From Melioribacter roseus (GTDB lineage Bacteria > Bacteroidota > Ignavibacteria > Ignavibacteriales > Melioribacteraceae), in assembly GCA_020722005.1 (NCBI GenBank), contig DYLP01000006.1, positions 1-64,000 of the forward strand: DNA of 64,000 nt, in the 5' to 3' direction. Positions within the stretch are counted from its first letter, which is position 1. Each line of letters starts with the position of its first letter. The translations under genes were made by a program, and so were the position numbers. The notes beneath the pieces were generated by a model that saw only the letters and a program-made list of their open reading frames with translations, was not told the origin of the DNA and made no database searches. Shown here piece after piece: positions 24,907 to 35,457 of this stretch.

Positions 24907-27444
24907 ATGATAGTTAAAGTTCTATTAATAATTGTATTACTGCTTCCGCTACAATTATCTGCTCAAAAATTTAATTTGCAAAGCTACAGGGAATTTTTGG
25001 ATGCAAACATTAATATGACTCCCGACAATCTTTACAGACTTTACAATGCTGGTAAATTCAAAGAATCGATTCACTATAATATCGACAATGCCAAATATTT
25101 CGATTCGATAAGAATCAAATACAAACTTACCGAAGACGAAATTGAGCTGCTCAAAGAAAACGGATTTGTAGTAACCGAACGAATAAGCGACAATGATTTT
25201 CTTCATTTATATCTCGACCTCTATAAAAATGATATTCCGACAATAGTAACAACGGATGCAATCTTAAATGCCTTTCACCTTTCATACGATGTAATTCTCA
25301 AGGAAGTCGAAATAGAATCGATTATTCCCAAACTCAAAGTTTTATTAAAAGGAATGTACGGAGCTTTGCCTCAACTGGAATCGAAGTACGGTTCTTATCC
25401 AGAACTCGCTCCAATGTTAAAAGATGCGGAAGTTTATACGACAATGGCATTAAAACTACTGGGCGAAAATTACAACCTGATTTATCAGGACAATAAAAAC
25501 ACACTTGACGAACTATCCGAATTAATTAATAGTCTAAACGCTACGAGTTATCCGCTCTTTTCTTCCCGGCAAAGAAAAATCGATTTTTCACAATTTAAGG
25601 TAAGAGGTCATTACGAAGATACGAATTACCCGATACTGTCGTCTTACTTTCAAACGATGCTCTGGCTTGGTAGAACAGAATTATATCTCCTTCCACCGAA
25701 AGAAGACTTAGATACTACTACATTTGAAAACGTACAAAGACAAATAATCGACGCGTTTATGATTTCTGAATTGATTGAAATCGCAAATGTTTACAATGAA
25801 TATTCTGCAATCGATAATATTTTGAAGGCATTTGTAGGCGAACAGGATAATGTTTCTCTTGATGAATTAAGGGAAGTATTTACCGAGACTCATATTCAGT
25901 CAGCTGTCGATTTACTCGATACAAATAAAGTAAATGAATTTCAGGATATTTTAGCTAACAAACCTTATGCCGATCAAAAAATCCTTTCTCAAATATTAAT
26001 GAGCGATCCAATGTCGCCGGAACAGATAAAACCGGCATCTGCATTCCTGCTTTTTGGACAGAGGTTTGTAATTGATTCATACATTACCAATAATGTTACT
26101 TACGATAGAATATTATATAATAATACAAAAATCCTGAGAATGCTGCCTTCGTTACTGGATGTAATGTTTGCTCTCGGTAATTCTGCAGCTGCTCAATTAC
26201 TGAACGACGAGCTGGAAGAGTATCATTATTCTTCCAATATTGCTGCGCTTCGTTATTTGATTGATTCATACACAGATGAATTCTGGAATGGTTCGATTTA
26301 CAACTTATGGCTGAACTCGATACGAAGTTTAAACCCGTCAACAGACAGATTGGTCTTTCCCGAATTCATGCAAACGGCGGCATGGTGGCAGCAAAAGTTA
26401 AACACACAACTTTCGGCATGGACGGAACTACGTCACGACAATCTGCTCTATGCAAAACAATCGTATTCAGGCGGAGTGGTATGTTCATTCCCGCACGGTT
26501 ACGTTGAGCCGTTCCCTCAGTTTTATGACGCAATGAAAAGACTTGCAGAAAATACATATGGCAAATTAGAAAACATTATCGGCGAAAATAAATCTCTGAA
26601 AAGCTATTTTTCGTTTTTCGGAAATGTAATGGATACACTGGAAACAATCGCCGAAAAAGAATTGAGTTCAACCAGGTTAAATGATATCGAGATTAGATTC
26701 CTCAAAAATCTGTTATACGAAAATATGGTTGGATGCGCACCGCAGTTCAACGGCTGGTATTATAATTTGATTTACAAAAGCCAATATGGCAGCCGTGATG
26801 AAGCTCCCGATTTAATTGCCGCCGATTATCATACAAGTCCAACGGATGCATTAGGAAATCCGGTTGGTTGGGTAAAACATGCAGGCACAGGCAAACGGAA
26901 TTTAATGATTGTTGCAGCCGAGCATCCAAACGAAGGTTTGACTGTTTTTGCAGGACCTGTTAATTCTTATTATGAATACATAACGAACGGCTTTTATCGA
27001 ATCAGCGATTCGGAATGGCGGGAAGAATATCTGGACAAAGCTCAAAGACCGGAATGGACAAATATTTACCTTGCCGACGTTGAAGGGGAAAAAATGCAGC
27101 CGGGAACGCAATTGATAACAAGTCTGGAAAAATATGAAAACGAAAATAATATAATCCAGTCGAACATTTATGCTCAGAACTTCCCGAATCCCTTTAATAT
27201 AAGCACTATTATTTATTTTACCATTCCCTATTCGATGACCGGCTCGTGTGTAAAATTAAACATCTACAATATTAGCGGAGAACTTGTCAAAACACTTGTC
27301 GACGAAGAGCTTCAGGCGGGGAATTATTCGACGGAATGGGATGGTACAAATCAAAGCGGGCGGATTGTTGCCAGCGGCATTTATCTCTACGAAGTTCGGG
27401 CAGGGAATTTAAATAAATTTGGGAAGATGAATTTATTAAAGTAA
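24907..27444 (+). CDS. Secreted DUF3160 protein with type IX-style sorting domain
   Basis: The 845-aa product has a signal peptide (1-20, ending LSAQ), a long helical DUF3160-type body (about 60-740) and a C-terminal domain of about 85 residues. The latter starts QNFPNPFN and continues KLNIYNISGELVKTL, AGNYSTEWDG and SGIYLYEVRAGN to KMNLLK, the pattern of type IX secretion/FlgD-like sorting domains. It is probably exported and anchored at the cell surface. Catalytic function is unknown. A strong AAAGGGGGG ribosome site precedes the ATG, and a TATAAT lies at 24872-24877. It is monocistronic. Confidence 0.85.
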   Translation: MIVKVLLIIVLLLPLQLSAQKFNLQSYREFLDANINMTPDNLYRLYNAGKFKESIHYNIDNAKYFDSIRIKYKLTEDEIELLKENGFVVTERISDNDFLHLYLDLYKNDIPTIVTTDAILNAFHLSYDVILKEVEIESIIPKLKVLLKGMYGALPQLESKYGSYPELAPMLKDAEVYTTMALKLLGENYNLIYQDNKNTLDELSELINSLNATSYPLFSSRQRKIDFSQFKVRGHYEDTNYPILSSYFQTMLWLGRTELYLLPPKEDLDTTTFENVQRQIIDAFMISELIEIANVYNEYSAIDNILKAFVGEQDNVSLDELREVFTETHIQSAVDLLDTNKVNEFQDILANKPYADQKILSQILMSDPMSPEQIKPASAFLLFGQRFVIDSYITNNVTYDRILYNNTKILRMLPSLLDVMFALGNSAAAQLLNDELEEYHYSSNIAALRYLIDSYTDEFWNGSIYNLWLNSIRSLNPSTDRLVFPEFMQTAAWWQQKLNTQLSAWTELRHDNLLYAKQSYSGGVVCSFPHGYVEPFPQFYDAMKRLAENTYGKLENIIGENKSLKSYFSFFGNVMDTLETIAEKELSSTRLNDIEIRFLKNLLYENMVGCAPQFNGWYYNLIYKSQYGSRDEAPDLIAADYHTSPTDALGNPVGWVKHAGTGKRNLMIVAAEHPNEGLTVFAGPVNSYYEYITNGFYRISDSEWREEYLDKAQRPEWTNIYLADVEGEKMQPGTQLITSLEKYENENNIIQSNIYAQNFPNPFNISTIIYFTIPYSMTGSCVKLNIYNISGELVKTLVDEELQAGNYSTEWDGTNQSGRIVASGIYLYEVRAGNLNKFGKMNLLK

Positions 27445-27536
27445 TGTCGGTTTTTGAGAAATTATGATTTATATCATATATGATAAAATAAAAATTCTTA
27501 ATTTTACAGCAAGAAAATTAAATTTTTTGCTTAAAG

Positions 27537-27710
27537 ATGGAATTCAATAACTGGTCTATCGACAAAGGGGATTATAAAAGAGATAAAACAGCCACGTGGA
27601 GTTATCAAAAGAAACTAATCAGAAGACGACGAATAAAAAAAATTTTACTATTAATTTTTTATATAACAATCCTCACATTTGCGTCATACATAATTATAGA
27701 AGGATTATGA
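27537..27710 (+). CDS. Short single-pass membrane peptide, 57 aa
   Basis: An ATG frame of 57 codons with a polar N-terminus, a very basic [11 protein letters not shown] block (about 25-35) and one hydrophobic helix (about 36-53) ending in EGL. The positive-inside arrangement is that of a real membrane peptide. The ribosome site (TTAAAG) is weak, and the last six bases overlap the convergent lptB. No family is recognised; it could be a chance frame. Confidence 0.35.
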   Translation: MEFNNWSIDKGDYKRDKTATWSYQKKLIRRRRIKKILLLIFYITILTFASYIIIEGL

Positions 27711-28457
27711 ATAGCGGTCGAGCCTGAATTTTTCGCCGAGATAAAGTTTGCGGACTTCCTCGTCTTCAGCTAATTCGTGGGCTTTGCCTTCTTTAAATAT
27801 TTTTCCGTTAATCAATATATAAGCGCGGTCGACAATACTCAATGTTTCATGAACATTATGGTCGGTTATTAAAATACCAATGCCTTTGTGTTTGAGATTG
27901 GCAACAATATTCATAATATCTTCAACTGCTATCGGGTCTACTCCGGCAAAAGGTTCGTCGAGCAGAATGAATTTTGGATTAGTAGCCAGAGCTCTTGCAA
28001 TTTCCGTTCGCCTTCTTTCGCCTCCGCTGAGTTGAAATCCCATATTTTTTCGAACGTGTTTTATACCGAGTTCTTCAAGCAGCGACTCGAGCTTTTCTTC
28101 CCTTTCTGACTTAGAAATGTTTATCATTTGAAGAATTGCCATTATATTGTCCTCAACACTCAATCTTCTGAAAACGGAGGCTTCCTGCGGTAAATAACCG
28201 ATGCCCATTTTAGCTCTTTTGTACATCGGTTCTTCCGTAATCTCGTTTTCATCCATAAACACTCTTCCGCCATTGGGTTTAATCATTCCGACAATCATAT
28301 AAAAAGTAGTGGTTTTACCTGCACCGTTCGGGCCTAAAAGTCCTACCACTTCTCCCTGTTCTACCGATATAGAAACGTCGTTTACGACAGTTCGTTTCTT
28401 ATAAATTTTCTTAAGACCTTCACCACTTAATTTCATATTACCAGCCTTAGTTTTCAA
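27705..28457 (-). CDS. lptB: LPS export ABC transporter ATP-binding protein
   Basis: A 250-aa ABC ATPase that powers LPS extraction from the inner membrane. Walker [13 protein letters not shown]-loop [17 protein letters not shown] (typical of LptB), signature [15 protein letters not shown] and Walker [13 protein letters not shown] are all present. The start at 28457 overlaps the stop of the upstream OstA-like gene by 4 bp; an alternative Met eight codons in is also possible. It is the last gene of the envelope operon. The permeases LptF/LptG are elsewhere. Confidence 0.95.
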   Translation of the reverse strand: MKTKAGNMKLSGEGLKKIYKKRTVVNDVSISVEQGEVVGLLGPNGAGKTTTFYMIVGMIKPNGGRVFMDENEITEEPMYKRAKMGIGYLPQEASVFRRLSVEDNIMAILQMINISKSEREEKLESLLEELGIKHVRKNMGFQLSGGERRRTEIARALATNPKFILLDEPFAGVDPIAVEDIMNIVANLKHKGIGILITDHNVHETLSIVDRAYILINGKIFKEGKAHELAEDEEVRKLYLGEKFRLDRYS

Positions 28458-29803
28458 TTTTTAATGAATTCGTCTTTTACTGGTTTATCTTTAATTAGTA
28501 TAAAATCGGGCAGAGTAAAGTCAATTTCTTTTTCGGTTACAAGATTTTCGGGATAATATTCACTTGCCGGTTTTCCGTATAATTTCACTTTGTCCACTTT
28601 ATTATCCACGAAATAAATCACAGCATTTTGCGAGCTCGATTTTATCAAACCGTTAGGTTTATTTTCTTCATAAAGGTAATAAATACTCAGCATATTTCCA
28701 CTTACAACCGTTTTATTCAATTTGCCACCTTCAAAGAACATTTCGAATTGGGCGCCCGAAATCTGGTCGTATCTTTTTGGATATTCGTTATTCTTAGTAA
28801 CAATAAGTGCATTTAACGTTGTTTCGGCATCCGATTTAATTGTCATTCGTTCCAGTTTATTATTATCGATTATAATATCGATTGTGTCTCCAAGAATCTG
28901 TGTATTTTCATTCCATATTACAGGGATCATTTGATCGTTCGACAATTTGTATGTAAAAATTCTGTCTTTATCTCGATAATAGATGGTATAATTATTTACC
29001 GAAGCAAATTCTCCTTTAAGTATTCTAACAGAATCGGTGCAAATCAGGCGATTTGTAGAATCCGAATACGATTCCATAATTTTCGCTTTTACAAACAAAG
29101 TATCCTTTTCACCAGAGTCAAGTGTATCAATTTTAATCAGGAAAGCATTACCGGTTACCTTCGAGTAATCGTTTTTACTTTCCAGATAATTACCTTTAAT
29201 CAACATACTGTTATTCAAATCTTTCACGATGACATTACTGAAAGCAAATGTAGCATTCTCGTTTCTGTAATTGATCAAACTGTCTGCGTGGAGAGTTAAA
29301 GATGTATCAATCACCGTCACGTTGCCAACCGCGACTGCTTTATCGGCGTCATCGTAATAATAGAAACGGTCGGCTTTTAAATTCCTCACCAAATCGTGTA
29401 TAACGACATTGCCATAGAAAAATGCTCTTTTTTCGTCGTAATAATAATAACCGTTATCTGCAGTCAACGTTATATGGCCGTCTGTGTAAAATACACCGTT
29501 ATTTGAAAAACTTATTTTCGAGTCGTCATAATAAAATCCGTGTTTAGTTTTTATTATTATACTGTCCTGAATTGCTGTAACATGTCCGATTAGTTCTGCT
29601 CGATTTTTAGTAATGTATTGAATTGCCGTATCACATTTTATAACAACGTCGTCCTGATACATAACCACGTTGCCGTGTACTTCTCGTATTGTTTCGCCAT
29701 TGATTCTTTTGCCGATCAGGCTATCCCCTTCGACGCGCAGAATTTTACTTTGTCCGTATATTGCAAAAGCAGTTAATAATATCACAAAGAATGTTTTCTT
29801 CAC
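28454..29803 (-). CDS. OstA/LptA-like LPS transport protein
   Basis: The 449-aa protein has a signal peptide (1-17, ending IYGQ) and repeated beta-strand OstA units such as [29 protein letters not shown] and [10 protein letters not shown], which form the periplasmic slide that carries LPS. It is much longer than E. coli LptA (about 185 aa), as often seen in Bacteroidota. The C-terminal part (about 240-449) may interact with outer-membrane partners. It sits between lptC and lptB. Confidence 0.82.
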   Translation of the reverse strand: MKKTFFVILLTAFAIYGQSKILRVEGDSLIGKRINGETIREVHGNVVMYQDDVVIKCDTAIQYITKNRAELIGHVTAIQDSIIIKTKHGFYYDDSKISFSNNGVFYTDGHITLTADNGYYYYDEKRAFFYGNVVIHDLVRNLKADRFYYYDDADKAVAVGNVTVIDTSLTLHADSLINYRNENATFAFSNVIVKDLNNSMLIKGNYLESKNDYSKVTGNAFLIKIDTLDSGEKDTLFVKAKIMESYSDSTNRLICTDSVRILKGEFASVNNYTIYYRDKDRIFTYKLSNDQMIPVIWNENTQILGDTIDIIIDNNKLERMTIKSDAETTLNALIVTKNNEYPKRYDQISGAQFEMFFEGGKLNKTVVSGNMLSIYYLYEENKPNGLIKSSSQNAVIYFVDNKVDKVKLYGKPASEYYPENLVTEKEIDFTLPDFILIKDKPVKDEFIKN

Positions 29804-29806
29804 CGA

Positions 29807-30340
29807 TTATTCCCCGTCGTTCAAAGTTGCAGAATAAGTAATCTTGAATATAACGTAATTAGTAATCTGCTGGTCTGAAAGGAAACCGTAGCCTTCAATA
29901 ATCTCGTCCTTCGATCTAATCGACACAAATTTGTCAGTTAGAATTTTTTTATCAGAATTTCTCCACATCAGTTCGTCTGTCGTTAGTACAGTGCCGCTAT
30001 CGTTAACTGCCAGTACACTGTCGTAAGCAAACATATCCATCGTTCTATCGTCCACTTTGCCTCTAAGAGAAGTGAGGGTGGTAGTTTTTTTATTTTCGTC
30101 ATAAAAGTCGATTTTAACTCCTTCGAGTAAAGTTATTTTTTTTTCGTCGTATTTTCGGAGATGGTCGGCATACAAAATTGCTTTAAGAACGCCGCCATTA
30201 CTAAATATAACTTTAGAACCCCAGCTTTCATGCGCGGGTATTTCACTTTCAGCGGGAGTATCAGAGATAAGGGGCTTTACGTTGTCTTCAGAACATGCCG
30301 CAATTATTAGAACCGACATAATCAGAAAAAAATGTTTCAT
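29807..30340 (-). CDS. lptC: LptC-type lipoprotein
   Basis: The 177-aa product begins with a lipoprotein signal (lipobox IIAAC, Cys16). A periplasmic beta domain follows with VIFSNGGVLKAILYADHL, LLEGVKIDFYDENKK and LTSLRGKVDD, the LptC pattern in which a first strand region is followed by the derived OstA-like fold. It links LptB2FG to LptA. A lipoprotein anchor replaces the usual membrane helix. It overlaps kdsD by 4 bp. Confidence 0.85.
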   Translation of the reverse strand: MKHFFLIMSVLIIAACSEDNVKPLISDTPAESEIPAHESWGSKVIFSNGGVLKAILYADHLRKYDEKKITLLEGVKIDFYDENKKTTTLTSLRGKVDDRTMDMFAYDSVLAVNDSGTVLTTDELMWRNSDKKILTDKFVSIRSKDEIIEGYGFLSDQQITNYVIFKITYSATLNDGE

Positions 30341-31314
30341 CTTCTTTGCAGTCCGAGTTTGACAAGGTCATGCAGGTGAACTATTCCCACAGGAATTCTG
30401 GTATCGTTTATTACAATGAGAGAAGTTATATTGTATTTTTCCATTTCCTGAAGAGCAAACGACGCCAGGAGTTCGGGCTTAATGGTTTTTGGATTTTTGG
30501 TCATAATGTCGGCGGCTTTCAGATCTTTCAAGTCGAGTGTCTTTTCGAGCAGTCGTCTTAAATCGCCGTCAGTTATAATGCCGGTTAATAAACCATTTTC
30601 GTTCACCACGCAGGTAGTACCGAGACGTTTAGAAGTGATTTCGTAAATCGTGTCCTTGAGAGAAGTGTTTTCATTCACAATTGGAACATCCTTTCCTTTA
30701 ATCATAATTTCTTCAATACGGAGCGAAAGACGTTTACCGAGGCTACCAGCTGGATGGAGCAGTGCAAAATCTTCCGGAGTAAAGCCTCTCATTTCCAGAA
30801 GAGCAATTGCGAGTGCATCTCCCATTGCCAGTGCAGCGGTGGTCGAAGCCGTTGGAACAAGATCGTGCGGACAGGCTTCTTGCTCTACAGATACATTTAA
30901 ACAGACGTCGCATTCTCTGCCAAGTTTTGATTCTCGAGCTCCAATCATTCCGATTATTTTAACGTCGATTCTTTTGAACATCGGAATGAGATTCAATAAT
31001 TCATCGGTATTACCACTTTTGGAAATCATAATAACCACATCGTCTTTTCTTACCATGCCGAGGTCGCCATGAAGTGCGTCGGTCGGATGCATAAAAATAG
31101 CCGCTGTGCCCGTCGAATTCATGGTAGCTACAATTTTTCGGGCGATCAATCCAGACTTCCCCATGCCTGTGAAAACTACTCTGCCCTTCGAGGAAAGAAT
31201 AATCTTTACGGCTTTTACAAATGAATCATCGATACTTTTTTCCAATGCGAGAACGGCATTACCCTCTATCTTTATTACTTCCTTGCCCTTGGCTATAACT
31301 TGTTCTTCCGACAC
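30337..31314 (-). CDS. kdsD: D-arabinose-5-phosphate isomerase
   Basis: The 325-aa enzyme converts ribulose-5-phosphate to arabinose-5-phosphate, the first Kdo step. An N-terminal SIS domain (about 30-190) has GMGKSGLIARKI and HPTDALHGDLGM, followed by two CBS domains (about 205-325). Length and order match KdsD/KpsF/GutQ. It is next to lptC and upstream of the other kds genes in the same strand. Confidence 0.94.
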   Translation of the reverse strand: MSEEQVIAKGKEVIKIEGNAVLALEKSIDDSFVKAVKIILSSKGRVVFTGMGKSGLIARKIVATMNSTGTAAIFMHPTDALHGDLGMVRKDDVVIMISKSGNTDELLNLIPMFKRIDVKIIGMIGARESKLGRECDVCLNVSVEQEACPHDLVPTASTTAALAMGDALAIALLEMRGFTPEDFALLHPAGSLGKRLSLRIEEIMIKGKDVPIVNENTSLKDTIYEITSKRLGTTCVVNENGLLTGIITDGDLRRLLEKTLDLKDLKAADIMTKNPKTIKPELLASFALQEMEKYNITSLIVINDTRIPVGIVHLHDLVKLGLQRR

Positions 31315-31317
31315 TTA

Positions 31318-32076
31318 TTACCTCTTTTTTGTCTTCAATAAAGAAAATAAACCGAATATACTTCTACTTTTTGGTCTTTCACTTAGCTCAATTTTAATAT
31401 CAAGCCTTCTAATATATTTGTTGTAGAAATATAAACCCCTTATAAAATCTTCATCTTTGAATTTATTTAAGTTAGTAAACAGATAATTCGGATTGACGAC
31501 AATTTCCTGTGATTGAATATTTTTAGAGCGCACTAATTCATTGAAAAAGTTGGAGAGCGGAATTAAATAATTTATGCCCGTCTCGTATTCGTAAAGCCAA
31601 ATTCTTTTGAGAGAGGGAGCTACCGCAAGTACATATTTATTCTTCACAATATCAATTTCTCTTACTTTGGAATTGTTGAAAGGAGCTTTCGTACCCGGTT
31701 CCCAGTTTGCGTATGTTTCGATGCTCAAGAGCTTACCGTATTGGCTAAACTTTTCGTCCTTAGAAATTTCGATTTCGAAAATATCATCTTCAAGAGAAGA
31801 GACTGTAATGTACACTTCTGCATTTTCATATTTTATTATTCCCACCGAGATAGGAGTTGTTGCATACGTATCCGGATTATTTTTACCAGTATTATTTTCG
31901 GGTACAAGAATTAACTTGTAAGAAACTTGACTCTGTTCTTCGGATAATACAATTCTTTTTGAAACAAAAGAATTTTCGATTTTATTTCGGATCGACCTAT
32001 AACCGGGTTTGTTTTCGGGAAGAATGGCAAAAAGCCATCGTTTTTCGAAGGTATTGATTTTTGTATCAAAGTTCAT
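31318..32076 (-). CDS. Unknown soluble protein inside the Kdo operon
   Basis: A 252-aa protein without signal peptide or membrane segment. It is rich in beta-type alternation in the middle (about 50-130), has a conserved-looking NWEPGTKAPFNN segment (about 126-137), and a basic C-terminus (LLKTKKR). I recognise no family. It starts 10 bp inside the end of kdsC and ends 3 bp before kdsD, so it is made with the Kdo enzymes. Confidence 0.6.
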   Translation of the reverse strand: MNFDTKINTFEKRWLFAILPENKPGYRSIRNKIENSFVSKRIVLSEEQSQVSYKLILVPENNTGKNNPDTYATTPISVGIIKYENAEVYITVSSLEDDIFEIEISKDEKFSQYGKLLSIETYANWEPGTKAPFNNSKVREIDIVKNKYVLAVAPSLKRIWLYEYETGINYLIPLSNFFNELVRSKNIQSQEIVVNPNYLFTNLNKFKDEDFIRGLYFYNKYIRRLDIKIELSERPKSRSIFGLFSLLKTKKR

Positions 32077-32542
32077 CTTTACCGTCGAGATAATCTAAAA
32101 TTTCCTTAAAAATTTCTTTTGCATTAGTACCGTTAAGAATAAAATCGACTACTCTTCTTACTTCTCTGCGTGCGGTGCGGGGTGCCGCCGAAAGTCCACA
32201 CAAATTCAGCAGCGGTATGTCGAGTATATCGTCCCCCACATAAAAAGTATTTTCACAATCGATATCCATTTTTTTCAAGAGAAATCTGGCAGAGGACACT
32301 TTATCGATACTTCCGTATACAACATAGCAATTATCGATTTCCTTCAGTTTTTCAACAAGTTCATCTTTCTGTCTGGCAGTGACGATGGCAATTGCGAGAT
32401 TACGCTTTTTAAATTCTTTCGAGTTCTCGGTAACGGATTCAATCAAAAGTTCTGAATCGTTTTCATTTTGAATAAGTACGCCATCGAGGTCAAAAACAAA
32501 TAGTTTTATATTGTTCAGTTTCTCTTTTATATTAATGTTCAC
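32066..32542 (-). CDS. kdsC: Kdo-8-phosphate phosphatase
   Basis: The 158-aa HAD-superfamily enzyme removes phosphate from Kdo-8-P. Motif I is FVFDLDGVLIQ (16-26) with the nucleophile and acid Asp pair; motif III/IV is YVGDDILDIPLL. A VTARQ segment gives motif II. It is short and lacks a cap domain, as KdsC does. It overlaps kdsA by 11 bp. Confidence 0.9.
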   Translation of the reverse strand: MNINIKEKLNNIKLFVFDLDGVLIQNENDSELLIESVTENSKEFKKRNLAIAIVTARQKDELVEKLKEIDNCYVVYGSIDKVSSARFLLKKMDIDCENTFYVGDDILDIPLLNLCGLSAAPRTARREVRRVVDFILNGTNAKEIFKEILDYLDGKDEL

Positions 32543-33350
32543 TTTTCGCTATCTCGTCGAATTTCTTGATCAAAATCAGCAATTCCTCGAGTTGATTCAA
32601 TGGAAGTTGACTTCCCGCGTCGCTCAAAGCTTTTGGAGGCTCGGGATGAACTTCGAGAAAGAGTCCATCAATTCCCACAGCGGCAGCAGCTTTTGCGAGT
32701 GTTTTAATAAATCTCGGCCGACCTCCGCTTATTCCTCCTCTACTCGGAATTTGAACCGAATGAGTTGCATCCATAATTACCGGATATCCGATTTCTTTCA
32801 TTATTTCCAGACTTCTCATGTCGACAATTAGATTATGGTAGCCGAATGTAGTGCCTCTTTCTGTCAATAAAATTTTTTTATTGCCGGTCGATTCAATTTT
32901 TTCCACCACGAATTTCATATCTTCGGGCGCAAGGAATTGTCCTTTTTTAACGTTAACTGTTTTGCCTGTTTTACCGGCAGATAGTAATAATTCCGTCTGC
33001 CTGCAGAGGAATGCTGGAATCTGGAGTACATCAACAACCTCTGCTGCGGTTTTAACTTCAGGCTCTGTGTGTACGTCTGTTAAAACTGGAATACCTATGG
33101 AATCCTTTACTTCCTTCAGTATGGCAAACGCTTCTTCTTCTGGTAGTCCGGTAAAAGAATTAAGACTTGTACGATTTGCTTTTTTGTAACTCGATTTAAA
33201 GATGTATGGAATTCCTAATTTTGAAGTAATTTTCTTGATTTCCTCTGCAGTGCGCATTGTAATTTCTCTGTTCTCGATCACGCATGGACCTGCAATAAGA
33301 ACAAAACGATTTCCACCGCCGATTTCAATATTATTAATCTTCACCATCAT
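32532..33350 (-). CDS. kdsA: Kdo-8-phosphate synthase
   Basis: The 272-aa TIM-barrel enzyme condenses phosphoenolpyruvate with arabinose-5-phosphate. It has LIAGPCVIENRE, FKSSYKKANRTS, LTDVHTEPEV and the HSVQIPSRGGISGGRP segment followed by FLEVHPEP. The catalytic-site sequence and length are typical. Its start shares one base with the end of ruvB. Confidence 0.95.
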   Translation of the reverse strand: MMVKINNIEIGGGNRFVLIAGPCVIENREITMRTAEEIKKITSKLGIPYIFKSSYKKANRTSLNSFTGLPEEEAFAILKEVKDSIGIPVLTDVHTEPEVKTAAEVVDVLQIPAFLCRQTELLLSAGKTGKTVNVKKGQFLAPEDMKFVVEKIESTGNKKILLTERGTTFGYHNLIVDMRSLEIMKEIGYPVIMDATHSVQIPSRGGISGGRPRFIKTLAKAAAAVGIDGLFLEVHPEPPKALSDAGSQLPLNQLEELLILIKKFDEIAKSEH

Positions 33351-34378
33351 TAAAATAAAGATTGTTGATTGTTATGGATTCCGCGTTTACGATTAAAGCG
33401 TGTGTATGCCAGTTCGGTAGCTTCTCTGCCGCGTGGAGTCCTTTGAATAAAACCTTGTTGAATTAAAAACGGTTCATAGACCTCTTCAATTGTACCAGCA
33501 TCTTCATTGACTGCCACGGATATTGTATTTAAACCGACCGGACCACCGTTAAATTTTTCAATTATTGTAAGGATAATTTCTTTATCCATTTCGTCGAGCC
33601 CATCTTCATCAACTTCGAGTGCAGACAATGCCTTGCGCGCAATTTCTACGTCGATATATTTTTTATTTTCATAATCGGCAAAGTCCCTTGTCCGGCGGAG
33701 CAGTCGGTTAGCTATTCTTGGAGTTCCTCTTGAACGTTTTGATATTTCCTCTGAGGCGAGGTCATCAATCTCGATATTTAAAAGGCGCGCTGAGCGATTA
33801 ATTATTTTTTTAATAAGAGAACTATCATAATAGTCGAGCCGTGCTTTAATGCCAAAACGGTCTCGCAGAGGAGCCGTAAGAAGACCAGCACGTGTTGTAG
33901 CTCCGATAAGGGTATACTTTGGCAGCTTAATCTGGACAGTTCTGGCATTGGGTCCGCTGTCTATCATAATATCGAGCTTAAAATCTTCCATTGCAGAATA
34001 GAGGTATTCCTCGACAACTGGGCTTAAACGATGTATTTCGTCGATAAAAAGGACAGAATGTTCTTCGAGATTTGTCAACAAACCTGCAAGGTCGCCTGGT
34101 TTTTCGAGAACAGGACCTGAAGTTACTTTAATCTTAACACCCATTTCATTTGCAATAATATGAGCAAGAGTTGTTTTGCCTAATCCTGGCGGACCTGTAA
34201 GCAACACATGGTCCAGACTATCGCCTCTTTTAAGAGCAGCACCGATAAATACTTTCAGATTGTCTGTAATTTTCGTCTGACCCGTAAACTCGTTAAAAGT
34301 TCTGGGGCGCAGAGTTTGTTCAACTCTGACATCTTCGTTATTTGCAGTGGGATTGAGATCCTCGGTTCTTTTCTTCAA
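33350..34378 (-). CDS. ruvB: Holliday junction branch migration helicase subunit RuvB
   Basis: The 342-aa AAA+ motor has [11 protein letters not shown], Walker [12 protein letters not shown], Walker [12 protein letters not shown], sensor-1 [11 protein letters not shown] and the C-terminal winged helix with [26 protein letters not shown], here given in two parts: [18 protein letters not shown] then VYEPFLIQ. Its presence in an LPS operon reflects transcription packing rather than shared function. RuvA and RuvC are not in the window. Confidence 0.97.
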   Translation of the reverse strand: MKKRTEDLNPTANNEDVRVEQTLRPRTFNEFTGQTKITDNLKVFIGAALKRGDSLDHVLLTGPPGLGKTTLAHIIANEMGVKIKVTSGPVLEKPGDLAGLLTNLEEHSVLFIDEIHRLSPVVEEYLYSAMEDFKLDIMIDSGPNARTVQIKLPKYTLIGATTRAGLLTAPLRDRFGIKARLDYYDSSLIKKIINRSARLLNIEIDDLASEEISKRSRGTPRIANRLLRRTRDFADYENKKYIDVEIARKALSALEVDEDGLDEMDKEIILTIIEKFNGGPVGLNTISVAVNEDAGTIEEVYEPFLIQQGFIQRTPRGREATELAYTRFNRKRGIHNNQQSLF

Positions 34379-35457
34379 TTTCGGGCTACCTCTTTTTTGA
34401 ATGTCAATTTATACTTTTCAATACCCCATACCATAATAATCATTGCAGCAATCATAACAATTGCACAGCAAACAGACAAATATAGATTCATACTCTTTGC
34501 AAATAGGGTATTAAGTCCAGGTACCCAGGCGCTGCCGTAGAGGATTATTACGTGCACTGCATAAACAACGAGTGTATGCCTTCCTATCCATTTGATAATA
34601 TCGGGGATAGTATCAAGTTTAACAGCAATATATGACATAATGCTATTCAGTAATATTACACCTCCCAGTCTCAACGGAACAAAATAATAAGTATCTTTTT
34701 GTAGACTGTTCAGGTAATTAATGGAAGCAAAGACGGGTGCAGCAATTATAAGGACAATACCGATTATGAATAAATTTTTGCTGAAGCGGCGTGAAGTAAA
34801 AACATCGGGATTTTTTGCCAGGTAACTGCCAAGCAGAGCGCCGCTTATTACATAACCTGCCCACGGGAAAAGAGGAAAGAAAGAGCCGGTTTTATGATAA
34901 AAATATGCTGCCAGAGGAACGGGCATATACTCTGTCCACTGAATTTTTTCAGTAAAAGGATGGATTATAAAAAAGAAAAGTGCTCCGAGTAGAAAAACAA
35001 TATAGCTGTTGACCTTAAAAGTTTCACTGATTAATTCAAAAATTAGAATTAATAGCAAGCCTAATCCAATTAAGTGGAGCGCATCTACAGTAAAAAAAAT
35101 ATACCACTGTTCTAAAGAAACACTCTGATAATCGATCAAAGATGCTGTGGGAAATCGAAGTAGATAGCCTATTACAAGCAGAGTGATTACTCGTTTAAAT
35201 CCTTTGTATACTCTCGGATTTTCCCAGAAAGGCTGATTTTGCAGTTTGAGGAGATAAGTAAATACGACACCGGAAGTAAACATAAAAATCGGAGCAGTAA
35301 AACCACGTTTTATTAACCAGAGTTGGTATAACCATGAATCTGGATTCCGGAAATGGTCTGCAAGAAAAGTATCGGTTGTATGACCTTCGACCATCATCAA
35401 GACGGCCAGGGCGCGCATTAAATCGAGATATATTATTCTTCTCGGAGAAATATTCAT
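34375..35457 (-). CDS. DUF1624/HGSNAT-like multi-pass membrane protein
   Basis: The 360-aa product has about ten membrane helices. It begins [19 protein letters not shown], the opening motif of DUF1624/heparan-alpha-glucosaminide N-acetyltransferase-like and related acyltransferase-3 proteins, with the conserved R and [18 protein letters not shown] in the middle also fits. It may transfer an acetyl group to a surface glycan, but acceptor and donor are unknown. It overlaps ruvB and the downstream-encoded neighbour by 4 bp each. Confidence 0.78.
   Translation of the reverse strand: MNISPRRIIYLDLMRALAVLMMVEGHTTDTFLADHFRNPDSWLYQLWLIKRGFTAPIFMFTSGVVFTYLLKLQNQPFWENPRVYKGFKRVITLLVIGYLLRFPTASLIDYQSVSLEQWYIFFTVDALHLIGLGLLLILIFELISETFKVNSYIVFLLGALFFFIIHPFTEKIQWTEYMPVPLAAYFYHKTGSFFPLFPWAGYVISGALLGSYLAKNPDVFTSRRFSKNLFIIGIVLIIAAPVFASINYLNSLQKDTYYFVPLRLGGVILLNSIMSYIAVKLDTIPDIIKWIGRHTLVVYAVHVIILYGSAWVPGLNTLFAKSMNLYLSVCCAIVMIAAMIIMVWGIEKYKLTFKKEVARN

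Noticed and set aside
27537..27710. The 57-codon peptide as part of a larger sorting-domain protein
   Set aside because: It is separated from the DUF3160 stop and in its own frame; a strong basic/hydrophobic pattern favours a separate small membrane peptide, kept at low confidence.
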